From contig NZ_QZFU01000041.1 in assembly GCF_003598715.1 (NCBI RefSeq), positions 124,001 through 188,000 on the forward strand: a stretch of DNA of 64,000 bases, read 5' to 3'. The notes under the pieces were generated by a model that ran no database searches, had not been told where the DNA came from, and was given only the letters and a program-made list of their open reading frames with translations. A program made the position numbers and the translations under genes. The DNA comes from Nocardia panacis. GTDB lineage: Bacteria > Actinomycetota > Actinomycetes > Mycobacteriales > Mycobacteriaceae. Below, one piece after another: positions 27,906 to 37,697 of this stretch. How positions within the stretch are numbered: the first letter of the stretch is position 1; every line of letters starts with the position of its first letter.

Positions 27906-28169
27906 TTACTCGCCGGCAAGCACCGCGTTTAGTTCGATGTCGTCGGCGTCGTCCGACTCGTCGTAGCGGCCCTCCCACTCCTCGTGCAGGGGAACCTCTT
28001 CGTCGCGGGTGACGATCCATTCCAGGGAGTAGCTGCCGTCCTCATCGGGAACCATGACGTTCTCGATCTTCAGGCCGAAACCCAACACCTCGGCCGCCCG
28101 GATGATGTCCGGAAGATCCTCGGCTCGCACCACAGTCTGATTGGCGTACACGGTAACCATGCGCGGCAT
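27906..28169 (-). CDS. Small acidic protein, 87 aa, unknown
   Basis: Compact protein with an N-terminal VTVYANQTVVRAEDLPDIIRAAEVLGFGL segment and a strongly acidic C-terminal half (DESDDADDIELN). Start is ATG at 28169 or 28160. It lies on the strand of rpsT, about 125 bp beyond the rpsT terminator, and converges with the XRE gene. No motif recognised; acidity suggests a nucleic-acid mimic or ribosome-associated role, but that is speculation. Confidence 0.65.
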   Translation of the reverse strand: MPRMVTVYANQTVVRAEDLPDIIRAAEVLGFGLKIENVMVPDEDGSYSLEWIVTRDEEVPLHEEWEGRYDESDDADDIELNAVLAGE

Positions 28170-28243
28170 CGTAACCGGCTCGGGTGACAGGTCCGACCCG
28201 GATTCGAAAACAGGCCGTTGACCGGGGGAGGTGTGGACACGAC

Positions 28244-28275
28244 AAAAACCGCCGCGGTCGTCGAGGCCGCGGCGG
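28244..28275 (-). terminator. Rho-independent terminator of rpsT
   Basis: Read on the minus strand: stem CCGCCGCGG (28275-28267), nine-base loop, stem CCGCGGCGG (28257-28249), then TTTTT (28248-28244). A textbook intrinsic terminator 19 bases past the rpsT stop. Confidence 0.9.
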
Positions 28276-28293
28276 CTATGCGAGGGTGGTGCG

Positions 28294-28554
28294 TCAGAGC
28301 TTGTTGACGGCCACGGAGAGGGCCGACTTCTTGTTGGCGGCCTGGTTGGCGTGGATGACGCCCTTCGAGGCGGCCTTGTCCAGCTTGCGGCTGGCGAACT
28401 GCAGGCGCACGGCGGCCGTGTCCTTGTCGCCCGCGGCGACGGACTCCCGGACGCTGCGGATCGCGGTGCGCAGGGCCGACTTGACCGACTGGTTGCGCTT
28501 GCGCGCCGCCTCGTTCGTGCGGATCCGCTTCATCTGGGACTTGATATTGGCCAC
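28294..28554 (-). CDS. rpsT: Small ribosomal subunit protein bS20, 86 aa
   Basis: Primary 16S rRNA-binding protein of the 30S subunit. Basic helical bundle: [20 protein letters not shown] at the N-terminus, then [15 protein letters not shown] and [23 protein letters not shown] at 28554 gives the conserved start (GAGGATA ribosome site); an upstream ATG would add 29 non-homologous residues. Opposite strand to holA and to the following ATP-grasp gene. Confidence 0.96.
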   Translation of the reverse strand: MANIKSQMKRIRTNEAARKRNQSVKSALRTAIRSVRESVAAGDKDTAAVRLQFASRKLDKAASKGVIHANQAANKKSALSVAVNKL

Positions 28555-28814
28555 GCCTGTATCCTCTGATTCCTGTCGCTGAGTGGACGGTGCTGACGAA
28601 GTTCGCGAGCTTGCGCCGCACCCGGAATAGGGGTAACGCAATGCCGAGGTTCGAGGTTACCAGGATCCGCGTCGGAACTTGAAATCGGCTGCGCCGCCCA
28701 CTACCGGTCCGCATTTGCCGATCGAATGCCGAATCGACCCGCGAACGCGCGCTGAATCGGTGGACGATACCGGAAACGGCCCGGCATCGGCGCTGTTTAT
28801 AGCAGGATTCCGGT

Positions 28815-30527
28815 ATGACGGTGTCGAGGCTGCGTACCGCGCAGGTGTCAAGCCCGCGGACCGTGGAGCGCTCAATTCGGCCTCTTGCGCAACCGTCCGG
28901 CAACGTCGACCTGTTCGCGGGCTACCGCCCCGGCCGCTTCGCCGACGCCTGGGACGAGGTCTTCGACGCGGGTGGCCGGGTCCGCCCGCCCTATCGCGGT
29001 ATCCACGCCGCCCTCGCACCATTGGCCGCGCCGGAGCTGACCCGGCGCGCGGCCGCGTTGGATCGCGCGTTCATCGACCAGGGCGTCACCTTCGCGCTGT
29101 CCGGTCGGGAGCGGCCGTTCCCGCTGGATCTGGTGCCCAGGGTGTTGTCCGCGGCGGAGTGGGCAGTACTCGAGCGCGGCATCGCCCAGCGGATCACCGC
29201 ATTGGAGCTGTTCCTCGCCGATCTCTACGGGGCACAGCGCGTGCTGCGCGAGGAGGTGCTGCCGCGCAGGCTGATCACCTCCTGCGCGCACTTCCGCCGC
29301 CAGGCCGCCGGACTCGCACCGCCCAACGGGGTGCGCATCCAGGTGGCGGGTATCGACCTGATCCGCGACGAGCAGGGCGGATTCCGGGTGTTGGAGGACA
29401 ACCTGCGCTCGCCGTCCGGCGTCTCCTACGTGATGGAGAACCGGCGGACCATGGCTCGGGTCTTTCCCGATCTGTTCGCCGCGCACCGAGTCCGTCCCGT
29501 CGACGACTATCCGAGCCACCTGTTGCGGGCGCTGCGCGCGGCCGCCGCCCCCGGCGTCGCCGATCCGACCGTCGTCGTACTCACCCCCGGCGTGCACAAC
29601 TGCGCCTACTTCGAGCATTCGCTGCTGGCCCGGCAGATGGGTGTGGAACTGGTGGAGGGACGCGACCTGTGCTGCCGGGACAATGTCGTCTACATGCGGA
29701 CCACGGCCGGGGAGCGCAAGGTCGACGTCATCTATCGGCGCATCGATGACGACTTCCTCGATCCGATGCAGTTCCGGCCGGATTCGGTGCTCGGCGTGGC
29801 CGGACTGCTCAATGCCGCGCGGGCGGGCGCGGTGGTGCTGGCCAATGCGGTCGGCAACGGTGTCGGCGACGACAAACTCATCTACACCTACGTCCCGACG
29901 CTGATCGAGTACTACCTCGGCGAGCGGCCGATACTGCCCAATGTCGACACCTATCGGTGCTGGCTCGCCGACGAGCGGGCCGAGGTGCTCGATCGGGTCG
30001 CCGAATTGGTGATCAAACCGGTCGAGGGTTCCGGTGGTTACGGGATCGTCATCGGGCCGGACGCGAATCCCCGTGAGCTGGCCGCGATTCGGCGCAAGGT
30101 GCGGACCGATCCGCGCGGTTGGGTGGCCCAGCCGGTGGTGCAGTTGTCCACGGTGCCGACGCGGATCGGCGACCAGGTCCGGCCCAGGCATGTGGATCTG
30201 CGGCCGTTCGCGGTCAACGACGGCGACCGGATCTGGGTGCTGCCCGGCGGTTTGACCAGGGTCGCGCTGCCGGACGGTTCGCTGGTGGTCAACTCCAGTC
30301 AAGGCGGCGGGAGCAAGGACACCTGGGTGCTGGCCGGACCCTCGGCCGCCGCGCAACCGGAACCCGCCGGGCTGGTGGGCGATCCGCCACAGTCACCCGC
30401 GCGCGAGCTGGGGCGGGAATTGACTGCGGCACAGGCGGATCGGCATCGCCAACAGGAACAGCAGCAGCAGGCCAGGATGGAGGTGTCGCGGTGCTGGCTC
30501 GCAATGCCGAATCCCTCTACTGGATAG
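28815..30527 (+). CDS. Circularly permuted ATP-grasp protein, 570 aa
   Basis: Family formerly DUF404/DUF407, equivalent to Rv2411c. The ATP-grasp core shows GIDLIRDEQGGFRVLEDNLRSPSGVSY (about 177-205) and LVIKPVEGSGGYGIVIGP (about 398-415). Predicted amide- or peptide-bond-forming ligase acting on a peptide tag. Overlaps the next gene by 37 bp, and that gene overlaps the third, so ligase, alpha-E protein and transglutaminase-like protein are one translation-coupled operon. The C-terminal 20 residues are Gln-rich. Substrate unknown across the family. Confidence 0.9.
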   Translation: MTVSRLRTAQVSSPRTVERSIRPLAQPSGNVDLFAGYRPGRFADAWDEVFDAGGRVRPPYRGIHAALAPLAAPELTRRAAALDRAFIDQGVTFALSGRERPFPLDLVPRVLSAAEWAVLERGIAQRITALELFLADLYGAQRVLREEVLPRRLITSCAHFRRQAAGLAPPNGVRIQVAGIDLIRDEQGGFRVLEDNLRSPSGVSYVMENRRTMARVFPDLFAAHRVRPVDDYPSHLLRALRAAAAPGVADPTVVVLTPGVHNCAYFEHSLLARQMGVELVEGRDLCCRDNVVYMRTTAGERKVDVIYRRIDDDFLDPMQFRPDSVLGVAGLLNAARAGAVVLANAVGNGVGDDKLIYTYVPTLIEYYLGERPILPNVDTYRCWLADERAEVLDRVAELVIKPVEGSGGYGIVIGPDANPRELAAIRRKVRTDPRGWVAQPVVQLSTVPTRIGDQVRPRHVDLRPFAVNDGDRIWVLPGGLTRVALPDGSLVVNSSQGGGSKDTWVLAGPSAAAQPEPAGLVGDPPQSPARELGRELTAAQADRHRQQEQQQQARMEVSRCWLAMPNPSTG

Positions 30528-31429
30528 GACGTTACGTCGAACGCGCCGACGACACCGCGCGCCTGCTCGACGTCGCGGTGCATCGACTGCTGGCCGACGC
30601 GACCGTCGACCCGGACCACACCTGCCGAATCCTGCTGCGGGTCCTGGGAATCGAACCGCCGCACGGGGAGCTCGATATCTGGTCGGTCACCGAACTGGTG
30701 GCCTTCGGCAGTGCGCACGGCGGTTCGATCGTCGATTCCATCGCCAAGGCCCGCGAGAATGCCAGGGGCGCGCGGGAGGTCACCTCCTGCGAGATGTGGG
30801 AATGCCTCAACGCCACCTACAACGGGCTCGCCGCGGCCGAGCGGACGGCCCGCACCCTCGGCCCGCACCAGTTCTTCCGCTACATCGAGGACCGCGCCGC
30901 CATGTTCGCCGGACTCGCCGACAGCACCCTCAGCCGCGATGACGGTTACCGATTCCTTTTGCTCGGCCGTGCCATCGAACGCGCGGATATGACAGTGCGC
31001 CTATTGCTTTCGCAGTCGGGGGACCGGTCGGGTGCGCCCGCGTGGGTGAGCGTGCTGCGCTCGGCGGGCGCGCACGACACCTACCTGCGCACCCATCGCG
31101 GACTGCTCGACGCCGCGCGGGTCATCGAATTCCTGTTGCTGGACCGGCTTTTCCCGCGCTCGGTCTTCCATTCGTTCGCGGTCGCCGAGACCTGCCTGAC
31201 CGAACTGGCGCAGCCGCCCAGCGGGCGGCACGAGGCGCAGCGGTTGCTCGGCCGCGCCCGCAGCGATCTCGAATTCCTACCGCCGGAAGCGCTCTCGGAC
31301 CAGCTGCCGGACCGTTTGGCGGCCCTGCAGCGGACTTGCCGCGAGGTCGGGGCCGCCATCGCGCGGCAGTACTTCCATGCCGCGCCCTGGGTGGCGTGGA
31401 CCGACCTGCGGGCGGGGGCAGCACTATGA
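30491..31429 (+). CDS. Alpha-E domain protein, 312 aa
   Basis: All-helical alpha-E family (old DUF403), equivalent to Rv2410c. Starts LARNAESLYWIGRYVERADDTARLLD, the diagnostic N-terminus, and carries the repeated RAIERADMTVRLL motif. GTG at 30491 is set by GGAGGTG seven bases upstream inside the previous gene. Always found with the permuted ATP-grasp and transglutaminase-like proteins; thought to be a partner or carrier in peptide modification. No catalytic residues identified. Confidence 0.9.
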   Translation: MLARNAESLYWIGRYVERADDTARLLDVAVHRLLADATVDPDHTCRILLRVLGIEPPHGELDIWSVTELVAFGSAHGGSIVDSIAKARENARGAREVTSCEMWECLNATYNGLAAAERTARTLGPHQFFRYIEDRAAMFAGLADSTLSRDDGYRFLLLGRAIERADMTVRLLLSQSGDRSGAPAWVSVLRSAGAHDTYLRTHRGLLDAARVIEFLLLDRLFPRSVFHSFAVAETCLTELAQPPSGRHEAQRLLGRARSDLEFLPPEALSDQLPDRLAALQRTCREVGAAIARQYFHAAPWVAWTDLRAGAAL

Positions 31430-32268
31430 GCTGGCGTGTCAGGGTCGTGCACACCACCGGCTACGTCTACGACGCGCCGGTCACCCGATCGTTCAACGAG
31501 GCCAGACTCACCCCGCGCGCCGACAGCAGACAGAACGTCATCCTGAATCGAGTGGAGATCGCGCCCGCCGCCCGCTCCTACCGCTACACCGACTACTGGG
31601 GCACCGCCGTCACCGCTTTCGACCTGCACACCCCGCACACCGAACTCGAGGTCACCGGATCATCGGTGGTGGAGACCGAGCCCTGCGCAGGCCCCTGTCA
31701 CGAACTCGACTGGGACACCCTGCGGGCCGGACGCATCGCCGACCATTTCGACGAAATGCTGTCCCCGACAGCGTATGTGCCGCGCGACCGCGGGCTGGCC
31801 TCGGTCGCCAAGCGTTTCGCCCGCGAATGCTCGCCCGCCAAAGCCGTTGTGGTGGCGGCGGAATGGGTGCACGAGACCATGGAATACCTGGCGGGCAGCA
31901 CCTCGGTGCACACCTCGGCCGTCGAGGCCTACACCGAACGCAAAGGGGTGTGCCAGGACTACGCGCACCTGACGCTGGTCTTGTTGCGCAGCATGGGAAT
32001 TCCCGGCCGCTACGTCTCCGGCTACCTGCATCCCGCGCCCGCCGCCGAGACCGGCGTGACGGTCGCCGGACAATCGCACGCCTGGATCGAGGCGTGGACC
32101 GGGGGCTGGTGGGGTTTCGATCCGACCAACAACCTCGCCGTCAACGAACAGCACGTCTCGGTCGGCGTGGGCCGCGACTACGCCGATGTGCCGCCATTGA
32201 AAGGGATCTTCTCCGGTGGCGGCTCGACCGACCTCGAGGTCGTTGTGGAGATCACCCGCCTCGCGTAG
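31426..32268 (+). CDS. Transglutaminase-like cysteine protease, 280 aa
   Basis: Papain-fold transglutaminase-like protein, equivalent to Rv2409c. N-terminal beta-sandwich (RVRVVHTTGYVYDAPVTRSFNEARL) and a catalytic core with Cys in ERKGVCQDYAH (about 180-190), His in QSHAWIEAW and Asp in GFDPTNN. ATGA overlap with the alpha-E gene. Its likely job is to cleave the peptide bond formed by the upstream ATP-grasp ligase; inference from family context. Confidence 0.92.
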   Translation: MSWRVRVVHTTGYVYDAPVTRSFNEARLTPRADSRQNVILNRVEIAPAARSYRYTDYWGTAVTAFDLHTPHTELEVTGSSVVETEPCAGPCHELDWDTLRAGRIADHFDEMLSPTAYVPRDRGLASVAKRFARECSPAKAVVVAAEWVHETMEYLAGSTSVHTSAVEAYTERKGVCQDYAHLTLVLLRSMGIPGRYVSGYLHPAPAAETGVTVAGQSHAWIEAWTGGWWGFDPTNNLAVNEQHVSVGVGRDYADVPPLKGIFSGGGSTDLEVVVEITRLA

Positions 32269-32322
32269 CGTCCGGTCTTGCATCACCGGTTTCGTCGAGC
32301 ACAACGAACGGAAGGTGGTCAG

Positions 32323-33111
32323 ATGTCTCCCACGGCTCAGGAAGTTGTCGAGGAACTCGCCGAGAACGCGCCGACACCCGAGACCAAGAAATGGCTGGCC
32401 GAGGCGCTGGGCACCTTCGTGCTCGTGATGTGCGGCGTCGGCACCGGGGTGCTGGCCGCGCAGCGGGTCGGGGCGCTCGGGACGGCTCTCGCCTTCGGGT
32501 TGACACTGCTGTTCCTGGTGTACGCCATCGGGCCGATCTCCGGCTGCCACGTGAATCCGGCGGTCACCATCGGTCAGTTGCTGCTCGGGCGGATCAGCGC
32601 GCTCAGCGCGGCGGGCTACATCATCGCCCAGTTGATCGGCGGATTGTTGGCCGGCCTGGTGCTGTTCGCGCTCGCCAAGAATCTGCCCTCCTACGATCGG
32701 GCCGTCACCGGGCTCGGCGCCAACGGGTGGGGCAGGCACAGTCCCGCCGCCGAGACGGGTCCGCTGGGGCAGGTGGTGATCTCCGACGGTTACGGGATGG
32801 CGGCCATGATCATCGTCGAGGTGATGTTCACGGCGCTGCTGGTCTTCGTGGTGCTGGCCTGCACCGATCAGATCTCGGATCTGCCGCAGGCCGGACTCTC
32901 GATCGGCGTCACCCTCACCGTCATCTATCTGGTGGCCATTCCGGTCGACAACGCCTCGGTGAATCCGGCGCGCAGCCTCGCCGTGGCGCCCTATCAGGAC
33001 GGGGCGATGGGGCAGGTGTGGGCGTTCGTGGTGTTCCCGCTGATCGGCGGGGTGCTGGGGGCGCTGGTGTACGGCATGCTGTTCGGGCGCTCCCGCGACA
33101 TGCTGAGTTGA
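32323..33111 (+). CDS. Aquaporin / MIP-family channel, 262 aa
   Basis: Six-TM channel with two half-helices carrying NPA: CHVNPAVTIG (about 74-83) and ASVNPARSLA (about 208-217), with the downstream Arg of the selectivity filter. His/Cys residues near the second pore loop and overall length favour an AqpZ-like water channel over a glycerol facilitator. ATG at 32323 has a GGAAGGTGG ribosome site. A non-MIP N-terminal extension of about 25 residues (TAQEVVEELAENAPTPE) is acidic. It sits between the peptide-modification trio and the lepA region. Confidence 0.92.
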   Translation: MSPTAQEVVEELAENAPTPETKKWLAEALGTFVLVMCGVGTGVLAAQRVGALGTALAFGLTLLFLVYAIGPISGCHVNPAVTIGQLLLGRISALSAAGYIIAQLIGGLLAGLVLFALAKNLPSYDRAVTGLGANGWGRHSPAAETGPLGQVVISDGYGMAAMIIVEVMFTALLVFVVLACTDQISDLPQAGLSIGVTLTVIYLVAIPVDNASVNPARSLAVAPYQDGAMGQVWAFVVFPLIGGVLGALVYGMLFGRSRDMLS

Positions 33112-33121
33112 TACTGCCTGG

Positions 33122-33664
33122 TCAAAACCAGGCGTATTCCGCACATAACCGGTGCGCGACCAGATCGAAGACCTTGCGTTCGACAATCGCGCCCTCGCGG
33201 CGGATGCCCGCTTCCGGCACATCCAGGACCCGGTCCAGGCCGACCCAACTCGTCCCACCCATCGAATCCCAAGGGCCGCCGCCGATCGCGACCCAATTCG
33301 GATCGAAGGCGCGCAGCGGATCCGAGTCCACCAGCAGACCGAAAAGTGTCTGCCGCTCCCGCCCGACGACAAGCACCGGGCGGTCGCGCCCACCGGCGGG
33401 GTCCGCCTCCAACCCACCGCCGGGGTCCGCCTCGAACGGCGCCCACGTCCACACGATCTCGCCCGGATCCGCCCGCCCCTCCAGTCGCGCCGAATACACG
33501 ATCTGCCGGGCTCGCTCCCCGGTAGGCATAGGCCCTGATGCCGCGGGCCGTACCACCACCCCTGGCCGCGCCGCCACCCTCGGTGCCTGCCGCACGATTC
33601 GTGCCCCCTGCTCCCTGGCCAGCAGACCCAGTTGCCTACCGAGCAAGCTCCAACCACGCCCCAT
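33122..33664 (-). CDS. PemK/MazF-like protein, solitary, 180 aa
   Basis: Shows the MazF/PemK beta-barrel core ([12 protein letters not shown] ... [12 protein letters not shown]), preceded by about 60 residues of basic helix. Position before lepA matches Rv2405. Between the two core strands an internal duplication ([15 protein letters not shown]; a repeated stretch around 33395-33430) lengthens the loop. There is no antitoxin gene next to it, so it may be a domesticated member rather than an active toxin. ATG at 33664; divergent from lepA by 204 bp. Confidence 0.75.
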   Translation of the reverse strand: MGRGWSLLGRQLGLLAREQGARIVRQAPRVAARPGVVVRPAASGPMPTGERARQIVYSARLEGRADPGEIVWTWAPFEADPGGGLEADPAGGRDRPVLVVGRERQTLFGLLVDSDPLRAFDPNWVAIGGGPWDSMGGTSWVGLDRVLDVPEAGIRREGAIVERKVFDLVAHRLCAEYAWF

Positions 33665-33868
33665 CAAGGCAGAATAGCCGCGCCCCTGGAAACCTTCACC
33701 CCCTCCACATTTCGCCACGCCCACCCCCAATCCACCCAACCGGTCGGCATTTACACTCCGACGTCGATCGATGCGGACCTGTTCGGCGACGGCTACCTGA
33801 AGCCGGAGCAGGCAGGCGGCCATGGGACGATGGAGGGCGCGCAGTTACCGACATCGACCAGGAGTCCC

Positions 33869-35719
33869 GTGGCCCCCAGCTTCGCCGATACGACGTTCAC
33901 CGATCCGTCCCGGATCCGGAACTTCTGCATCATTGCCCATATCGACCACGGCAAATCGACGCTGGCCGATCGGATGTTGCAGCTCACCGGTGTGGTCGAG
34001 GAGCGGGCTATGCGGGCCCAATACCTGGACCGGATGGATATCGAGCGCGAGCGCGGCATCACCATCAAGGCACAGAATGTGCGGTTGCCGTGGCAGGTCG
34101 ATGGCACCGACTACGTCATGCACCTGATCGACACACCGGGGCACGTCGACTTCACCTATGAGGTGTCGCGCGCCCTGGAGGCGTGCGAGGGCGCGGTCCT
34201 GCTCGTCGACGCGGCCCAGGGCATCGAGGCGCAGACGCTGGCCAATCTGTACCTGGCGCTGGACAAGGACCTGACGGTCATCCCGGTGCTCAACAAGATC
34301 GACCTGCCCGCCGCCGACCCGGACCGCTACGCCGCCGAGATCGCCCACATCATCGGCTGCGAACCCTCGGATGTGCTGCGGGTCTCCGGCAAGACCGGGG
34401 TCGGCGTACCGGAGCTGCTGAATGAGGTGATCCGCCAGGTGCCCGCACCCGTCGGCGATGCGGACGCTCCGGCACGGGCCATGATCTTCGACTCGGTGTA
34501 CGACACCTACCGGGGTGTGGTCACCTATGTCCGCGTGGTGGACGGCAAGCTCACCCCGCGCGAGAAGATCAAGATGATGTCTACCGGCGCGACGCACGAG
34601 CTGCTGGAGATCGGCATCGTCTCGCCCGAACCCAAATCCACCGGCGGGCTCGGCGTCGGCGAGGTCGGCTACCTGATCACGGGTGTGAAGGATGTGCGCC
34701 AGTCGAAGGTCGGCGACACCGTCACCCATGCCCGCGGCGGCGCGACCGAACCGCTCACCGGTTACCGCGAACCCCGCCCCATGGTCTACTCGGGCCTCTA
34801 CCCGGTCGACGGCTCCGACTATCCGGACCTGCGCGACGCCCTGGAGAAGCTGCAACTCAACGACGCCGCCCTCAGCTACACCCCGGAGACCTCGGTGGCG
34901 CTCGGTTTCGGCTTCCGCTGCGGATTCCTCGGGCTGCTGCACATGGAGATCACCCGCGAACGCCTCCAGCGCGAATTCGATCTCGACCTCATCTCCACCG
35001 CGCCCAATGTGGTGTACCGGGTGGAGATGGAGGACGGCACCGAACAGGTCGTCACCAACCCCTCGTACTGGCCGGAGGGCAAGACGCGCAAAGTGTTCGA
35101 GCCGATCGTCAAGTGCACCGTCATCTCGCCGAGCGAATTCATCGGCTCGATCATGGAACTGTGCCAGGCCCGGCGCGGTGAGCTCGGCGGTATGGACTAC
35201 CTGTCGGAGACCCGCGTCGAACTGCGCTACACCATGCCGATGGCGGAGATCATCTTCGACTTCTTCGACTCGCTGAAGTCGCGCACCCGCGGTTACGCCA
35301 GCCTCGACTACGAGGAGGCGGGCGAACAGGAATCGCAGCTGGTGAAGGTGGACATCCTGTTGCAGGGTGAGGCGGTGGACGCCTTCAGCGCCATCGTGCA
35401 CAAGGACGCCGCCCAAGCCTACGGCCACAAGATGACCACCAAACTGCGCGAACTCATCCCCCGCCAGCAGTTCGAGGTCCCCATCCAGGCCGCGATCGGC
35501 TCGAAAATCATTGCCCGCGAGAATATCCGCGCCATCCGCAAGGATGTCCTCGCCAAATGCTACGGCGGCGATATCAGCCGCAAGCGCAAACTGCTCGAGA
35601 AGCAGAAGGAGGGCAAGAAGCGCATGAAGACCATCGGCCGCGTCGAGGTCCCCCAGGAAGCCTTTGTCGCCGCCCTGTCCTCCGACGCCCAATCCGACAA
35701 ACCGAAGGACAAGAAGTAG
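33869..35719 (+). CDS. lepA: Elongation factor 4 (LepA), 616 aa
   Basis: Ribosome-associated GTPase affecting translocation and 30S maturation. G1 [10 protein letters not shown]3 DTPGHVDF, G4 NKIDLP and the full EF4 C-terminal domain ending [21 protein letters not shown] at 33869 is preferred: an AGGAG site lies four bases upstream and the N-terminus ([21 protein letters not shown]) matches mycobacterial LepA; in-frame ATG at 33830 is an alternative. TACACT near 33751 may be its -10. Confidence 0.94.
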   Translation: MAPSFADTTFTDPSRIRNFCIIAHIDHGKSTLADRMLQLTGVVEERAMRAQYLDRMDIERERGITIKAQNVRLPWQVDGTDYVMHLIDTPGHVDFTYEVSRALEACEGAVLLVDAAQGIEAQTLANLYLALDKDLTVIPVLNKIDLPAADPDRYAAEIAHIIGCEPSDVLRVSGKTGVGVPELLNEVIRQVPAPVGDADAPARAMIFDSVYDTYRGVVTYVRVVDGKLTPREKIKMMSTGATHELLEIGIVSPEPKSTGGLGVGEVGYLITGVKDVRQSKVGDTVTHARGGATEPLTGYREPRPMVYSGLYPVDGSDYPDLRDALEKLQLNDAALSYTPETSVALGFGFRCGFLGLLHMEITRERLQREFDLDLISTAPNVVYRVEMEDGTEQVVTNPSYWPEGKTRKVFEPIVKCTVISPSEFIGSIMELCQARRGELGGMDYLSETRVELRYTMPMAEIIFDFFDSLKSRTRGYASLDYEEAGEQESQLVKVDILLQGEAVDAFSAIVHKDAAQAYGHKMTTKLRELIPRQQFEVPIQAAIGSKIIARENIRAIRKDVLAKCYGGDISRKRKLLEKQKEGKKRMKTIGRVEVPQEAFVAALSSDAQSDKPKDKK

Positions 35720-35830
35720 GTTCGCCGGTCGGGCGCTGGGGCGCGGACTGCGGGATAATTGCGTTGTTGGGGGTATCACCCTTAAGGCAGGATCCCTATG
35801 ACAAGCGGTGCGCGACCCAGGAGGAGGCCC

Positions 35831-36415
35831 ATGACTGCGGTGCACGAGGACCAGCTCCTCGCTTCGGAGTTCGAGCCGATCGCTCGTGCCGTCGAGCGTG
35901 AGACCGAGGGCCTGCGCGTCGAACTCATCGGCGGACGACTGGGGGTCAAGGCTGTGCCGGACGGGGATCACAACCGGATTCTGAACTGGCTGTTACTGAT
36001 GCTTATGCCGTTGAGTCCCCGGTTGTTCCTACATATCGCGGGTCAGGGACTCGTGGTCGGCGCGTACCGCAAGGGCCGTGCTCGGCCCGATGGGGTGCTG
36101 GCGCCGATGGATGCGTTCGTCGGGTACGGCGAGTGGGCACCGGCCGACGCGGTCGCGATGACGATCGAGGTCACCTCGCACGATTCTGACACCAACCGGC
36201 GCGATCGGGTCGAAAAGCCCGCGGCCTACGCTCAATCGGGGATTCCGATCTATTTGCTCATTGATCGGGACGCCGCTGAGGTCGTGGTGCATAGTCGCCC
36301 CGATGGCGGGCGCTATCAGGATGTGCACAGCTATGCCATCGGGCTGGAGATCACCTTGCCGGAACCGGTGGGGGCCAGCTTCGACAGTGGGCCGCTCAAG
36401 GATTGGGTTGGCTGA
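35831..36415 (+). CDS. Uma2-family (PD-(D/E)XK fold) protein, 194 aa
   Basis: DUF820/Uma2 restriction-endonuclease-like fold. Conserved blocks: LRVELIGGRLGVKAVPDGDHN, ARPDGVLAP (Pro-Asp), MTIEVTSHDSDTNRRDRVEKPAAYAQSGIPIYLLID (E-V-x...K-x-x-x-Y) which together make the PD...E-x-K metal site. ATG at 35831 is set by GAGGAGG. Uma2 genes expand in Streptomyces, Nocardia and cyanobacteria and their role is unresolved. Its 3' end overlaps the antiparallel histidine-kinase gene by 20 bp. Confidence 0.9.
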   Translation: MTAVHEDQLLASEFEPIARAVERETEGLRVELIGGRLGVKAVPDGDHNRILNWLLLMLMPLSPRLFLHIAGQGLVVGAYRKGRARPDGVLAPMDAFVGYGEWAPADAVAMTIEVTSHDSDTNRRDRVEKPAAYAQSGIPIYLLIDRDAAEVVVHSRPDGGRYQDVHSYAIGLEITLPEPVGASFDSGPLKDWVG

Positions 36416-37697
36416 GGTCTGGGTGGAGGGGGATTCGGAGGTTTAGGCGGGTGCCGCCGAGGGGGGATTCGGTGAGTTCTGCGGCGCCGCCGTGGAGTTC
36501 GGCCTGTTGGCGGATGAGGGCCAGGCCGAGGCCGGAGCCGGGGGAGCCGGGGCCTTTGATGAAGCGGTCGAAGGCTTTGGTGCGCAAGGGGAGTGGGATG
36601 CCCGAGCCGTTGTCGTCGATGCGGATGTCGACGGCGTCGGGGGTGGCCGCGGCGGAGACGATGACGGTGTCGGCGCGGCCGTGCTGGACGGCATTGGCGA
36701 TGGCGTTGGCGGCGATGAGCATGATGCCGCCGGGGATGCCGGTGACGGTGGTGGGGGTGCAGGCGGCGAATTCTATGCGGGTGTCGGGGTGGCGGCGGCG
36801 GGCGTCATGGACGGCGCGGTCGAGGGTTTCGCACAGGTCGAAGGGTTCGTAAGCGTCGGATTCGGTGAGTTCGCCGATGGCGAGGCGTTCGAGATCGGTG
36901 AGGGTGGTCTCGATCCGGCGTTCGGTCAGCAGGACATCGGCGAGGATGGCGGCATGCTGGTCGGCGGGGATGTCCTTGGTGGCCAGCACTTGCAGGTCGG
37001 TGCGCAGCGAAGTGAGCGGGGTGCGCAGTTCGTGGGCGCAGACGGCGGCGAAATCGCGGGCGCCCGCCAGGGCGTTGGTGGTGGCGGTGTGGGCGGCCTC
37101 GAGCCGGGTGAGCATGCGGGTGATCGCGTCGGAGAGTTCCTCGGCCTCGCGCGCGCCGCGTCCGGACAGCGGCGGGAGCGCGTCGAGGGTTTCGATACCG
37201 TGCGTGGCGGTGGCCAGTCGGCGCAGCGGGCGCGCCGCGTAACCGGCGAGCAGCCAGCCGAGCACAGCGGCGAGCAATACCCCGGCGACACCGATCGCGA
37301 CACCGAGCAATTGGCTCCGCTGTACCGCGGTGGCGACCCGATCCCGGTCCGGGCTCAACGCCACGGTGATACCGGGGAGACCTTCGACACTGGCGAGGGT
37401 TTCGTCATGCGGTGCGGAGTTCGCCGGTGCGGGTGCGGTATTCGCCCGGATTCCTGGCGATGGCGCCGAATCCGCCTGTGCGGGAGCATGCGGGGGATTG
37501 GCGGGTGCGAAGGACTGTGGTGCGCCGGGCGGACGCACCACCGCCACATCGATCGAATGCAGCGTGTCGTCGAGTTGCCGTGCGCCCGCCGCGCCGAGCA
37601 GCGCGGTGTAGCTGATGCCGAGGGTGAGGGCGACGAGGGCGGCGACCGCGCCGGAGACCAGCGCGACCCTGGTGCGCAGGGACGGTGATCGGCTCAC
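36396..37697 (-). CDS. prrB: PrrB-like sensor histidine kinase, 433 aa
   Basis: Membrane sensor. TM1 about 11-36 ([17 protein letters not shown]), a Pro/Ala-rich outer loop, TM2 about 128-150, HAMP, then HisKA with [18 protein letters not shown], and the ATPase N box [11 protein letters not shown]1 DDNGSGIP, G2 [15 protein letters not shown] at the N-terminus and [14 protein letters not shown] closely resemble M. tuberculosis PrrB. GTG at 37697 overlaps the regulator stop by four bases. The symbol is given on similarity recalled from memory; a second, truer orthologue could exist elsewhere. Confidence 0.8.
   Translation of the reverse strand: MSRSPSLRTRVALVSGAVAALVALTLGISYTALLGAAGARQLDDTLHSIDVAVVRPPGAPQSFAPANPPHAPAQADSAPSPGIRANTAPAPANSAPHDETLASVEGLPGITVALSPDRDRVATAVQRSQLLGVAIGVAGVLLAAVLGWLLAGYAARPLRRLATATHGIETLDALPPLSGRGAREAEELSDAITRMLTRLEAAHTATTNALAGARDFAAVCAHELRTPLTSLRTDLQVLATKDIPADQHAAILADVLLTERRIETTLTDLERLAIGELTESDAYEPFDLCETLDRAVHDARRRHPDTRIEFAACTPTTVTGIPGGIMLIAANAIANAVQHGRADTVIVSAAATPDAVDIRIDDNGSGIPLPLRTKAFDRFIKGPGSPGSGLGLALIRQQAELHGGAAELTESPLGGTRLNLRIPLHPDLSQPNP

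Noticed and set aside
33845-35971. 708-codon minus-strand frame opposite lepA
   Set aside because: Mirror frame of a highly conserved gene; composition (His/Asp/Arg) is typical of a shadow frame.
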